This document shows positions 44,941 to 53,400 of a stretch of 64,000 nt of DNA, piece by piece. The notes under the pieces are model-generated. The model did not search any database. It was not told the origin of the DNA and saw only the letters and a program-made list of their open reading frames with translations. How positions within the stretch are numbered: position 1 is the first letter of the stretch; every line of letters begins with the position of its first letter. Source of the stretch: Loktanella sp. D2R18. Its GTDB lineage: Bacteria > Pseudomonadota > Alphaproteobacteria > Rhodobacterales > Rhodobacteraceae. The stretch covers positions 1-64,000 of the forward strand of contig NZ_QOCG01000006.1 of NCBI RefSeq assembly GCF_003318235.1, written 5' to 3'. A program made the position numbers and the translations under genes.

Positions 44941-46101
44941 TTACGCGCCAAGCGGACGTAATAGATCACGGCTGATGATGTGGCGTTGAATTTCGGATGT
45001 GCCGTCCCAGATCCGTTCGACCCGCGCGTCGCGCCAGAAGCGTTCAATCGGGAAATCATCCATCAACCCCATACCGCCATAAATCTGAAGCGTGGCATCG
45101 GTTACCCGCGCCAGCATTTCAGATGCATACAGCTTTGCACTCGCGATTTCGCGGTTTGCTGGAAGCCCTTGATCCAATCGCCACGCGGCAGCCATTGTTA
45201 GATGATCTGCGGCGTCAATCTCGGTGATCATATCAGCCAGTTGAAAGCTAATCCCTTGAAATTTACCAATCGGCTGACCGAATTGCTTACGCTCGGCCGC
45301 ATAATCTAAAGCCATCTCAAAGCAGCGGCGCGCGCGCCCAACTGACATGGTGGCGACGGTGATCCGCGTCGCGTAAAGCCATTCGTTCATCACGGCAAAG
45401 CCACCGTCGACTTCGCCAAGCACTTGTGCGTCGGGTAGGCGGCAATTGTCGAATTCCAAGATCATATTCTTATAGCCACGGTGCGATACGGATTTGTAAC
45501 CATCGCGGATGGTAAAGCCGGGAGTGCCCCGATCGACCAAAAATGTTGTGATCCGTTTTTTCGGGCCGCGCGGCGTGTCATCTTCGCCTGTGGCTACAAA
45601 AACGATAATGAAATCAGCGTGTTCAGCGCCCGAAATGAAGTGCTTGGTTCCGTTCAAAACCCAATCGCCGCCGTCGCGTTTGGCGGAACACTTCATGCCG
45701 CGCACGTCCGATCCCGCATCAGGTTCGGTCATCGCCAGCGCATCCATTTTTTCGCCGCGCACAGCTGGGGTCAGATAGCGTTCGATCTGATCATCTTTGC
45801 AGGCCATCAAGATATTTTGGGGACGTCCAAAGAAATGGTTCAACGCCATTGAACCACGTCCCAATTCGCGCTCTACCAGCGCAAATTCAAGATGGGATAG
45901 ACCGGCGCCACCGGCGCTTTCTGGAAAGTTACAGGCGTAAAAACCCAGATCTAACGTCTTTTGTTTAATCGCCTCAGCAACGTCTGTGGGGACTTCACCT
46001 GTGCGTTCGACTTCTGACTCGTGTGGATAAATTTCGTTTTCAACGAATGAGCGCACGGTAGAAACGATCATTTCTTGTTCTTCGGTTAAACCAAAATGCA
46101 T
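44941..46101 (-). CDS. Acyl-CoA dehydrogenase, predicted gamma-butyrobetainyl-CoA dehydrogenase
   Basis: A 386-residue FAD acyl-CoA dehydrogenase with TEPDAGSDVRGMKCSAKRDG, a GTKHFISGAEHAD flavin-binding stretch, ERKQFGQPIGKFQ and the C-terminal YGGMGLMDDFPIERFWRDAR block. It resembles the CaiA branch. It would introduce the 2,3 double bond into gamma-butyrobetainyl-CoA to give crotonobetainyl-CoA. It shares its start base with the stop of the carnitine dehydrogenase gene. Confidence 0.84.
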   Translation of the reverse strand: MHFGLTEEQEMIVSTVRSFVENEIYPHESEVERTGEVPTDVAEAIKQKTLDLGFYACNFPESAGGAGLSHLEFALVERELGRGSMALNHFFGRPQNILMACKDDQIERYLTPAVRGEKMDALAMTEPDAGSDVRGMKCSAKRDGGDWVLNGTKHFISGAEHADFIIVFVATGEDDTPRGPKKRITTFLVDRGTPGFTIRDGYKSVSHRGYKNMILEFDNCRLPDAQVLGEVDGGFAVMNEWLYATRITVATMSVGRARRCFEMALDYAAERKQFGQPIGKFQGISFQLADMITEIDAADHLTMAAAWRLDQGLPANREIASAKLYASEMLARVTDATLQIYGGMGLMDDFPIERFWRDARVERIWDGTSEIQRHIISRDLLRPLGA

Positions 46102-47519
46102 CAGTTAATCTCCGGCTTGGGCAGGGCGGCTTGGGCCGCGATGATCGTTGCTAGTTTTTCGGCAACATGTGGGGCTGGATCGCAGGATTTGCGTGTTTCC
46201 AAGCTGACGTGCAGCAAGAATTGATTGCAGGTCGCAACGACATCGCCGCGCGCATTTTTCATTTCGTGGAACAGCCGCAGCTTTTTGCCTGCCCCTTCAA
46301 GAATGTGGGTGGTTACAGTGATCGTGTCGCCCGCATGGCATTCATCAAGAAATTTCGTGTGGGTATCGACGGTGAAATAGCTAAGCCCAGATTTGATGTA
46401 GTCAGCATCTGCCCCAATCAAAGTCATCAACGCATCGGCGGCGTCAGACCACACCTGCCCATAGCGGCTTTCGTTCATGTGGCCGTTGTAATCGGTCCAG
46501 TCAATTGGGATCGCGCGTGCGACGCTGATAATTGGCTTGGTGAAATCAGGTGCCGTTTGGGCGCTAAGCCGTACATCATGTTCATTCAGCAACGCGCCAG
46601 CCCCCCAATCGCGCCCCTTAAGAGCCCGCATCATGGACACCAAATTGTCGTCGCGAATTCGTTCCAATTCACGGATAGAGTGTGCGCCGGATTGGGCGTC
46701 AGACTGATCTGCGATCATTGTCACCAATTCATCCGTCAGCTCTGGCACATCCATCAACTTGGTCCAAGGCCATTGCAGGCAAGGTCCAAATTGCGCGATG
46801 AAATGGGCCATGCCCGCTTCGCCGCCCGCAACGCGGTAGGTTTCAAACAACCCCATTTGCCCCCAGCGCAGACCAAAGCCAAAGCGGATCGCGTCATCGA
46901 TTTCTTCGGTTGTCGCAATGCCGTCTTTGATCAACCACAGGGCCTCGCGCCAGACGGCTTCTAGGAAACGATCCGCAATATGCGCGTCGATTTCTTTGCG
47001 CACCTTCAACGGCTTCATGCCGATGTCGGTCAACATTTCATGCGCGCGTGTCGTTGTCGCGTCGTCGCCGACCAATTCGATTAGCGGCAGCAGATACACC
47101 GGGTTAAAAGGGTGTGCGACGAAAATTTGCGCCGGGCGCAGGGCCCCTTGCTGTAGCTCGGATGGTTTAAAGCCAGATGTCGACGACCCGATCAACGCGT
47201 CTTCACGACAGTACGTTTGAACGTCTTTCAAGATGCTGTGCTTCATCTCAAGGCGTTCTGGTGCGCTTTCTTGAATCCAATCAGCGCCAGACACCGCCTC
47301 TGCAATTGTTGGAACGATTTTGATTTGTCCCTCAGATGGCAACGCAACCTCTGACAAGGCTGGCAAAGACCGCCGGGCGTTGGCCAGCACTTCGCTAATT
47401 TTACGTTCGGCTTCGGGATCGGGGTCAAATATTTGGACGTCCCAGCCGGACAACGCAAATCGCGCGGCCCAACCGCCGCCAATAACACCACCGCCGATGA
47501 TTGCTGCTAATTTGGTCAT
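46101..47519 (-). CDS. L-carnitine 3-dehydrogenase fused to a thioesterase domain
   Basis: A 472-residue fusion. Residues 1 to about 320 are a 3-hydroxyacyl-CoA-dehydrogenase-like enzyme with the NAD motif IIGGGVIGGGWAARF, SSTSGFKPSEL and HPFNPVYLLPLIELV, the pattern of L-carnitine dehydrogenase, which makes 3-dehydrocarnitine. From about residue 325 a hotdog-fold thioesterase follows (IDWTDYNGHMNESRYGQ). In known pathways the thioesterase hydrolyses betainyl-CoA to glycine betaine after the next enzyme has acted. It overlaps the cleavage-enzyme gene by four bases. Confidence 0.9.
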   Translation of the reverse strand: MTKLAAIIGGGVIGGGWAARFALSGWDVQIFDPDPEAERKISEVLANARRSLPALSEVALPSEGQIKIVPTIAEAVSGADWIQESAPERLEMKHSILKDVQTYCREDALIGSSTSGFKPSELQQGALRPAQIFVAHPFNPVYLLPLIELVGDDATTTRAHEMLTDIGMKPLKVRKEIDAHIADRFLEAVWREALWLIKDGIATTEEIDDAIRFGFGLRWGQMGLFETYRVAGGEAGMAHFIAQFGPCLQWPWTKLMDVPELTDELVTMIADQSDAQSGAHSIRELERIRDDNLVSMMRALKGRDWGAGALLNEHDVRLSAQTAPDFTKPIISVARAIPIDWTDYNGHMNESRYGQVWSDAADALMTLIGADADYIKSGLSYFTVDTHTKFLDECHAGDTITVTTHILEGAGKKLRLFHEMKNARGDVVATCNQFLLHVSLETRKSCDPAPHVAEKLATIIAAQAALPKPEIN

Positions 47520-48424
47520 TGCGCGGCCTGCTTTGTAAGACCTAGTTTTTCGCGAACGGCGGCGGGGCCCATGATCTTAGCGCCCATGGCTTCGATAATG
47601 GTCACCGCGCGCGCGACAAGCGCCTCGTTTGTCGCCAGTTCGCCCTTTGCAAGCCATAGATTGTCTTCCAAACCAACGCGCACGTTACCGCCAGCTAGGA
47701 CAGAGGCGGCTACATATGCCATCTCATCACGTCCAATCGAAAAGGCAGACCAGTTCCAATCATCTGGGACGTTGTTGACCATCGCCATAAATGTATTCAG
47801 ATCGTTCGGCGCACCCCAAGGGATGCCCATGCAAAGCTGGATCAGCGCGGGCGACGACAATACGCCGTCCTTCACCAGTTGTTTTGCATACCAAAGATGG
47901 CCTGTATCAAATGCTTCGACCTCCGGCTTTACGCCTAATTCTTCCATACGTGCGCCCATCGCTGTCAGCATCCCGGGCGTGTTGGTCATGACGTAATCTG
48001 CTTCGGCAAAGTTCATTGTTCCGCAGTCAAGGGTGCAAATTTCAGGGCGGCATTCTTCGATATGGACAAGGCGCTCCTCGGCGCTGACCATATCGGTTGC
48101 GTCACTTAAGGGCAGGGGGGCGGATGGGGGGCCAAAGACCATGTCGCCTCCCATGCCTGCTGTAAGGTTCAAAACCACATCAACATCTGCATCGCGGATA
48201 CGGTCGGTCACTTCGCGGTATAGCTTTGGATCGCGTGACGGCACCCCGGTTTCAGGATCGCGCACGTGACAATGCACAATTGCAGCACCGGCCTTGGCGG
48301 CGGCAATCGCGGAATTTGCGATCTGTTCAGGGCTGCGGGGCACATGGGGTGAACGGTCTTGGCTGCTGCCGGACCCAGTCACGGCACAGGTGATGAAAAC
48401 GTCGGAGGTCATTTCCAATGGCAT
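47516..48424 (-). CDS. Beta-keto acid cleavage enzyme (BKACE, DUF849), dehydrocarnitine-specific
   Basis: A 302-residue TIM-barrel, metal-dependent Claisen-type enzyme. The metal ligands His51 and His53 lie in IVHCHVRDPETG. GMGGDMVFGPP and the GNVRVGLEDNLWLAKG substrate-CoA region are typical of BKACE proteins. It would condense 3-dehydrocarnitine with acetyl-CoA, giving acetoacetate and betainyl-CoA. The ATG at 48424 has AAAGGA upstream; a frame open to 48688 runs into the divergent regulator. First gene of the carnitine operon. Confidence 0.87.
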   Translation of the reverse strand: MPLEMTSDVFITCAVTGSGSSQDRSPHVPRSPEQIANSAIAAAKAGAAIVHCHVRDPETGVPSRDPKLYREVTDRIRDADVDVVLNLTAGMGGDMVFGPPSAPLPLSDATDMVSAEERLVHIEECRPEICTLDCGTMNFAEADYVMTNTPGMLTAMGARMEELGVKPEVEAFDTGHLWYAKQLVKDGVLSSPALIQLCMGIPWGAPNDLNTFMAMVNNVPDDWNWSAFSIGRDEMAYVAASVLAGGNVRVGLEDNLWLAKGELATNEALVARAVTIIEAMGAKIMGPAAVREKLGLTKQAAQ

Positions 48425-48434
48425 ATTGATTTCC

Positions 48435-48450
48435 TTTGCGATTTCGCAAA
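48435..48450. promoter_or_regulatory. Candidate CdhR operator (perfect palindrome)
   Basis: TTTGCGATTTCGCAAA is a perfect 16-base palindrome in the 58-base gap between the carnitine operon and its divergent regulator gene. It touches the ribosome site of the cleavage-enzyme gene, so binding there could block both transcription and translation. Function inferred from position. Confidence 0.45.
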
Positions 48451-48482
48451 AGCCTACAAGGATTGAAACGCCATGATGTGCT

Positions 48483-49457
48483 GTGTTAGACGAAAATATG
48501 CAAAAATGGACAAAAAGATCATCGGGCACCACCAAAATTGTCGTTTTGCTTTTTGATGGGTTCTCGAACCATTGCCTGGCCAACACGTTAGAGCCCTTTC
48601 GCGCCGCAAACACGGTGTCGGGGCACAAGCTATACCAGTGGCAACTGCTGTCTTTGGCCGGCGGGTTGGTGCGATCGTCGAGCGACATGTTGGTGGAAAC
48701 CCATGCGGCAACCGGCGCCGATTGGGATTGCGACTATTTGATGGTCGTTGCGAGTTACGGTCATCAGGCATTGAGCCAAAGCAAACTATTATCGGGGCTG
48801 CGGGTTCTGTGTGGCAAAGCGAAATGCGTTGTCGGCATGGATACCGGGTCTTGGCTTCTCGCGGCGGCTGGGTTGCTTGACGGTAGGGCTGCAACCATCC
48901 ACGCGGATATTTTTGACAGTTTCACCGAAGCGTTCACGCAGGTGGATACCCGCAAAGAAAGGTTTGTCATTGATGGTGATCGGATTACCTGCGGCGGTGC
49001 CATGGCGTCGTTTGATCTGGTGCTGAACCTGATCGGGGCGCAATGCGGCGAGGCGATCCGTCTGGATGTTGCCGCCTTATTTTTGCATCAGGCGCACCAA
49101 GCCTTTGGGGAGGTTGGCATCGCACCAGTCCAATCAAAGCTGGTTGTGCGGGCCTTGGTCTTGATGAACGAAAACATCGAAGAACCTCTCGCGGTCACGG
49201 CCATCGCCCAGCAACTAGGGTGTTCAGCGAAAGCGCTACACCGGCGGTTTATCGCAGACCTTGGCGCACCACCGGGCCAAGTGTACCGGTATCGGCGGCT
49301 TATCGCGGTGCGCAGCCTGATCGAAAATACGACGCTCTCGATCACGGAAATCGCAGCGCGCTGCGGCTATGAGAACACCAGCGCCATGAGCCGCGCCTTT
49401 CGCCAGCAGTATGACATGACACCGACCGCGCTACGAAAAGCGCCAGTGATTAGATAG
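48483..49457 (+). CDS. GlxA-family AraC regulator, CdhR-like
   Basis: A 324-residue regulator from a GTG at 48483; an ATG at 48498 is an alternative. The N-terminal half is a DJ-1/PfpI-like domain (IVVLLFDGFSNHCLANTLEPF) and the C-terminal about 100 residues hold two AraC helix-turn-helices (LAVTAIAQQLGCSAKALHRRF; SITEIAARCGYENTSAMSRAF). CdhR, the known activator of carnitine dehydrogenase genes, has this architecture, and the divergent position fits. It probably responds to carnitine or dehydrocarnitine. Confidence 0.87.
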   Translation: MLDENMQKWTKRSSGTTKIVVLLFDGFSNHCLANTLEPFRAANTVSGHKLYQWQLLSLAGGLVRSSSDMLVETHAATGADWDCDYLMVVASYGHQALSQSKLLSGLRVLCGKAKCVVGMDTGSWLLAAAGLLDGRAATIHADIFDSFTEAFTQVDTRKERFVIDGDRITCGGAMASFDLVLNLIGAQCGEAIRLDVAALFLHQAHQAFGEVGIAPVQSKLVVRALVLMNENIEEPLAVTAIAQQLGCSAKALHRRFIADLGAPPGQVYRYRRLIAVRSLIENTTLSITEIAARCGYENTSAMSRAFRQQYDMTPTALRKAPVIR

Positions 49458-49799
49458 TAAATTGTAGGGGGGGGGTGCTTCTTACTGCTTGCAGCCAATT
49501 CGAGAACGAAACAGTCACGCGAACGCCTATGTTGATCGACCTGTCACAGTGATTTGGGCTAACGATAACAAGCTGGACCTGTCGCGGTTTGATGCCGCTC
49601 CTTTGATAGCATTTAAGGCCAGACATGGGGTGGGTCGCATTCCCTCACACACACCTTCACACACACTTTCTCTCCACCGTTGGTCATCACCCAATCTTTT
49701 CCAGTGGTGGGGAACTGTAAAAGTTTTTGTAACACTCACAACGTTCGTTGACATTTGCAACGGTCGTGGCTATCTCACCCGCAATCGAAAGGGGTGACC
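49458..49799. other. Intergenic left flank of the recombinase element
   Basis: No gene is evident in these 342 bases. A run of nine G (near 49469-49477) and a CA-rich tandem stretch (about 49645-49675, TCACACACACC then TTCACACACAC) are visible. Composition differs from the regulator gene before it. The element's attachment site may lie here, but I could not find a core repeated at its other side. Confidence 0.4.
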
Positions 49800-50459
49800 A
49801 TGAAACAGTATGTGATCTATCGTCGTGTATCGACAACTGAGCAGGGCAAGTCAGGCTTAGGCTTGGAGGCCCAAGACAGAGACATCCGGCTTTATCTGGA
49901 TGGATACAGCGAACAGCCTTACGAGATCATTGGTGAGTTCTTGGAGGTTGCCACAGCGACTGATGACAATCGACCAGAGTTGACCAAAGCCCTTAACATG
50001 GCCCGTTCGCATGGCGCTGAGTTGCTTGTTGCCAAGCTAGATCGCCTTTCCCGCAAGGTGTCATTCATCGCGACCCTTATGGATGACCGCAAGGTGAACC
50101 TTCGGGTTGCCTCAATGCCGCATGCCGACAAGTTCCAATTGCACATCTATGCAGCCCTTGCTGAGCAGGAGAGAGAGTTCATTTCGATTAGAACTAAGGC
50201 AGCGTTGAAAGAGGCCAAGGCCCGTGGCGTTAAGCTGGGCGGTGCCCGTGACAAGACCATGAAACGCAATGCAGCGGTGCAGGCGAACGCCAAGGCAAGG
50301 GCAGAGAAGGTGCAGGGTATTATTGAGCCGTTAAGGGACGCCGGAAAGAGCCTGCGAGAGATTGCCGCTGAGTTGAATAAAGCTGGTGTGAAGACTGCGA
50401 GAGGTGGCGAATGGCAGGCATCGCAGGTTAAGCGGACAATTGAGCGGCTTGCTGCATAG
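49800..50459 (+). CDS. Serine recombinase (resolvase/invertase family)
   Basis: A 219-residue small serine recombinase. The catalytic Ser11 is in YRRVSTTEQG; the supporting Arg pair is in AKLDRLSRKV and the long E-helix in AALAEQEREFISIRTKAAL. A C-terminal helix-turn-helix (SLREIAAELNKAGVKTARGGEWQASQVKRTIERL) binds DNA. The ATG at 49800 follows AAAGGGG. It could catalyse integration, excision or resolution of the small element between 49.46 and 51.69 kb next to tRNA-Ser. Codon use and AT content differ from the flanks. Confidence 0.88.
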   Translation: MKQYVIYRRVSTTEQGKSGLGLEAQDRDIRLYLDGYSEQPYEIIGEFLEVATATDDNRPELTKALNMARSHGAELLVAKLDRLSRKVSFIATLMDDRKVNLRVASMPHADKFQLHIYAALAEQEREFISIRTKAALKEAKARGVKLGGARDKTMKRNAAVQANAKARAEKVQGIIEPLRDAGKSLREIAAELNKAGVKTARGGEWQASQVKRTIERLAA

Positions 50460-50633
50460 TGTTTTTCGATTATGTCAATATTGCTGACTTATATTTTGGT
50501 GAAACGTAAGCGATGCGGTGTATCGGTTTTTTCTTAGAGTGAATGTGGGCGCAGTTCGGTATGCTTTAGGTTGAAGCCCTCGGGGGATTCGGCTTCTTAA
50601 TTAAAACAAATAGATCGGGGGTAGCTGCTCAGG

Positions 50634-51584
50634 ATGAAGCGTCAGTCTTTAATATATTTAGATAATTGCGTATACAGCCGCCTTCTTGAACCCGAATTCG
50701 CGGAAACACGTGCTCTGTTCGCCCGATCAAATGACCGCTTAGCATTCTCGCAAGTGCATATCATAGAAATGCAGAGCAAGCGCGGTGAATATGGAGAGTT
50801 GTTGGATGATCTCGACACAGTGTTTATCCAAAATTCCGGGGGTGAGGATGGTTATTATCATCCGATCTGTTCAGTTGAAGAGGGTAAGGCATCCCTTAGG
50901 CTGTTAGAGCAATATGAAGAGAGGTCTTCATATGAAATGATGACCCCAATCATGCTAACACTCCAGCACTTTATGGGGGGCATTAGAGAAGACGGAATTG
51001 AGATTATAGCGAACTCAGCAGAGACCCACATAAAGGATACGCTTGAGAACCTGCCAATAGAAAATTTGCCCGTGACCTTTAACGAATCGTTGCGGAAAAT
51101 GGGTGGGGAAGTTGATGAAATCATTGATGGTTTACGTGACGTTGATTTTGAAGGTGGGTGGGGGCGCATAGACCCCCTAGTGAAAGAAGCAAGGCATGGC
51201 GACCCAATGAGGGACATGCACCCCATCCAAAAAGTTGATTTTCTGATATCACTGCTCAGCGATAAGGAGCGGCAAGGATTTGTGGAGACGTACCCAAAAA
51301 ACTTTGCAGCCAACAGGCTTCTGGAAAATGGAGAGCTGGCGGGCTTTGCATTAGCGTTGTTTGGTATGGGGCTTACTAAGAATAAGGGAGAATTTACTGG
51401 TCGTAAACAGCGAGAGTTTAGATCCCAACTCAGGGATACACAGCATATTGAGGAGGCGTCACGTTGCGAGGTATTCGTTACTTTTGACAAGGAGGCGGCC
51501 AAGTTAGCAAGATCGGTATTTGCTTACGCTGGGTTTGCAACTGAAGTTGTCTTATTAGCCCACACTCAAAACGGCGCTGCTTAG
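50634..51584 (+). CDS. PIN-like domain protein of unknown function
   Basis: A 316-residue protein of low GC compared with the region. The N-terminal IYLDNCVYSRL places an Asp (residue 10) at the end of a beta strand. A later acidic helix and the C-terminal RDTQHIEEASRCEVFVTFDKEAAKLA are arranged as in PIN-fold nucleases, including the second acidic cluster. The roughly 200-residue insertion between them is helical and unlike ordinary VapC. No antitoxin-like partner lies beside it. It travels with a serine recombinase, so it may be an accessory or defence function; this is inference. Confidence 0.6.
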   Translation: MKRQSLIYLDNCVYSRLLEPEFAETRALFARSNDRLAFSQVHIIEMQSKRGEYGELLDDLDTVFIQNSGGEDGYYHPICSVEEGKASLRLLEQYEERSSYEMMTPIMLTLQHFMGGIREDGIEIIANSAETHIKDTLENLPIENLPVTFNESLRKMGGEVDEIIDGLRDVDFEGGWGRIDPLVKEARHGDPMRDMHPIQKVDFLISLLSDKERQGFVETYPKNFAANRLLENGELAGFALALFGMGLTKNKGEFTGRKQREFRSQLRDTQHIEEASRCEVFVTFDKEAAKLARSVFAYAGFATEVVLLAHTQNGAA

Positions 51585-51687
51585 TTCAGGCATGTGGCGT
51601 GATCGCATTTTTGATTGGTCAGTGATGGTGGTCAGTTTTGGTCAGTGGAGCCCCTTAAGTGCTTGTTAATAAACACTTTTAGGTCTC

Positions 51688-51777
51688 TGGCGGAGACGAA
51701 GGGATTCGAACCCTCGAGACGGTTTCCCGCCTACTCCCTTAGCAGGGGAGCGCCTTCGACCACTCGGCCACGTCTCC
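51688..51777 (-). tRNA. tRNA-Ser (anticodon GCU)
   Basis: The minus strand folds as a 90-nucleotide class II tRNA. The acceptor stem is GGAGACG/CGTCTCC, the anticodon stem-loop CTCCCCTGCTAAGGGAG has GCT at the anticodon, a long variable arm follows (TAGGCGGGAAACCGTCTC), then the T loop GGTTCGAATCC, discriminator G and an encoded CCA. It reads AGC/AGU serine codons. tRNA-Ser genes are common integration targets, and a recombinase element ends next to its 3' side. Confidence 0.95.
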
Positions 51778-52105
51778 GCCGACGCGTATAAGTGCGTGAA
51801 ACCTGAGAAACAAGGCCAAAAAATCTTAGGTTGTGAAATAGTCTTGGCAGGAATGGTGTCGCAAACATTTGCCAGCATTATCACACCCATATTGGACGGT
51901 TGGACCGCAAGGTGAAGGGGGCTGTGACATGTTCGGATCGACGCAAGATGCTTGGTTGCCGTTGTTACTTGTGGGTCATGCCGCTGTCTCATCGTCGCAA
52001 GCGTCACCCGAAGTCGCGTTCGGCCATTGAGGGGAAACGTCGGTTTTCGGCGCGCGCTGCCTGATTAGGCTTGCAATAGCGTCGCCTATTTTCTATATTT
52101 CTGTT
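51778..52105. other. Intergenic region between tRNA-Ser and the GbsR-like gene
   Basis: These 328 bases hold the tRNA promoter region and the regulator's upstream sequence. TTTCTGTCATAACAGAAA overlaps the next gene's start region as an imperfect palindrome (about 52094-52115), a possible autoregulatory site. A minus-strand frame (51666-52007) reads through the tRNA and is not credible. Confidence 0.4.
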
Positions 52106-52666
52106 ATGACAGAAATTACAGACATAAAACGCACGCAGGCAATTGATCAGTTTATTCTGTATTGGGGTGATATGGGCGGGCAGTGGGGCGTTAATCGTTC
52201 GGTCGCGCAGGTGCACGCGCTTTTGTATTTGGCCGTCGATCCAATGAATGCCGAACAGATTTCCGAATGCTTGGGGATTGCCCGTTCAAATGTGTCGAAT
52301 TCGCTCAAGGAATTGGTCGCGTGGAGGCTAATCCGGCGGGTGCCAATCGCGGGGGATCGCCGCGAATATTTTGTGGCCGAGGTCGACGTTTGGGAAATGG
52401 CTTTGCGCATTGCTCAGGGGCGACGTGAGCGTGAGATTGATCCCGCCATTTCAGCCATCGCAGAATGTGTTGAGCTTGCACAAGACGATCAATCTGTCGC
52501 GCCCGAAGTCCTGCAACGTTTGACCGAAATGCAAGGATTTTTGGACAATACGACGCGGTGGTATGATCAAATGCGTGGAGTTCCCAAGGCGCAGCTCGTC
52601 CGGTTGGTCGGGCTTGGCGATAGGGTCATTAAACTACTGAATTTTGCGGGTGGAAAACGGAAATAG
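52106..52666 (+). CDS. GbsR/MarR-type transcriptional regulator
   Basis: A 186-residue winged-helix protein. The HTH lies in MNAEQISECLGIARSNVSNSLKELVAWRLIRRVPIAGDRREYFVAE (residues 47-92 or so), followed by a helical dimerisation region. This layout fits the GbsR subfamily, known for betaine-synthesis repression, though membership alone does not give the ligand. It is followed 38 bases later by a DUF4166 gene, its likely partner or target. Confidence 0.83.
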   Translation: MTEITDIKRTQAIDQFILYWGDMGGQWGVNRSVAQVHALLYLAVDPMNAEQISECLGIARSNVSNSLKELVAWRLIRRVPIAGDRREYFVAEVDVWEMALRIAQGRREREIDPAISAIAECVELAQDDQSVAPEVLQRLTEMQGFLDNTTRWYDQMRGVPKAQLVRLVGLGDRVIKLLNFAGGKRK

Positions 52667-52704
52667 CCCGCTGATAGATTATCGAAGATTTGGAAGGAAG
52701 CATC

Positions 52705-53400
52705 ATGCCATCGATCCATATTGCGCCTAAGGTCAAGCAAACCCCAATCTGCATCGACCCGCAAACTACCGATCTACGGTTTCGCAATCTTTTGGGCGCA
52801 CGCGCTTGGGCACGGTTGCCCGCGGCCATTCAAAAGCGTTTCGGCAAACGTCTTTGCGCCGGACAAAGCGTCGCTTACCAAGGCGTCGTGACCGCAATGA
52901 AAATGAATGCGGCGGGTTGGGTCCTTGCGCAGGCGGCACGTGTGATAGGTGCGCCGTTTCCGTTTGACCGCAGTAGCTTACACCAGCCCGCCGTGGTTGT
53001 CGTGACCGAAGACAGGGCAAGCGATGGCCAGTTTTGGATGCGTCAATACGGCCGCGCGCATGGATTTCCGCAAGTTGTGCATAGCTCAAAGCGGTTTGCG
53101 GGCGTGACCGGGCTAGAGGAATACATCGGCTATGGGGTTGGGATGGCCTTGCAGGTGGAAGCCACTGACGATGCGTTGCTGTTCAAAAGCGACCACTTCT
53201 TTCTACAGATTGGCGGGCGCAGGTTCCGCTTGCCGCACGTGTTTAGTCCGGGCAAAGTAGTGGTTGGGCATCACGATCTGGGGGATGGCTGCTTTCGGTT
53301 TTCATTGGCGGTGGCCCATCCGCTATTTGGCGATTTGCTGCACCAAGACGCAGTATTTCGCGATGCGAATGAATCAAGGATCGGACGAAGATGCGGTTGA
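52705..53400 (+). CDS. DUF4166 domain protein
   Basis: A 231-residue protein whose central and C-terminal part (RFAGVTGLEEYIGYGVGM, FFLQIGGRRFRLPHVFSPG, DGCFRFSLAVAHPLFG) fits the DUF4166 family, often found fused to or near saccharopine-dehydrogenase-like proteins. The ATG at 52705 follows GGAAGGAA. Its N-terminal region (about 1-45) is basic and proline-rich. Function is unknown. It overlaps the LysR gene start by ten bases. Confidence 0.7.
   Translation: MPSIHIAPKVKQTPICIDPQTTDLRFRNLLGARAWARLPAAIQKRFGKRLCAGQSVAYQGVVTAMKMNAAGWVLAQAARVIGAPFPFDRSSLHQPAVVVVTEDRASDGQFWMRQYGRAHGFPQVVHSSKRFAGVTGLEEYIGYGVGMALQVEATDDALLFKSDHFFLQIGGRRFRLPHVFSPGKVVVGHHDLGDGCFRFSLAVAHPLFGDLLHQDAVFRDANESRIGRRCG

Noticed and set aside
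49469-49675. Poly-G run and CA-rich tandem tract considered as a recombination site or CRISPR-like repeat
   Set aside because: Simple-sequence tracts without spacers or unit structure; no matching core was found on the right side of the recombinase element.
50634-51584. PIN-like protein as a VapBC toxin-antitoxin module
   Set aside because: It is more than twice VapC size, with a long helical insertion, and no small antitoxin-like gene lies on either side.
51666-52007. 113-codon minus-strand frame
   Set aside because: It reads straight through tRNA-Ser; the apparent peptide is translated tRNA sequence.
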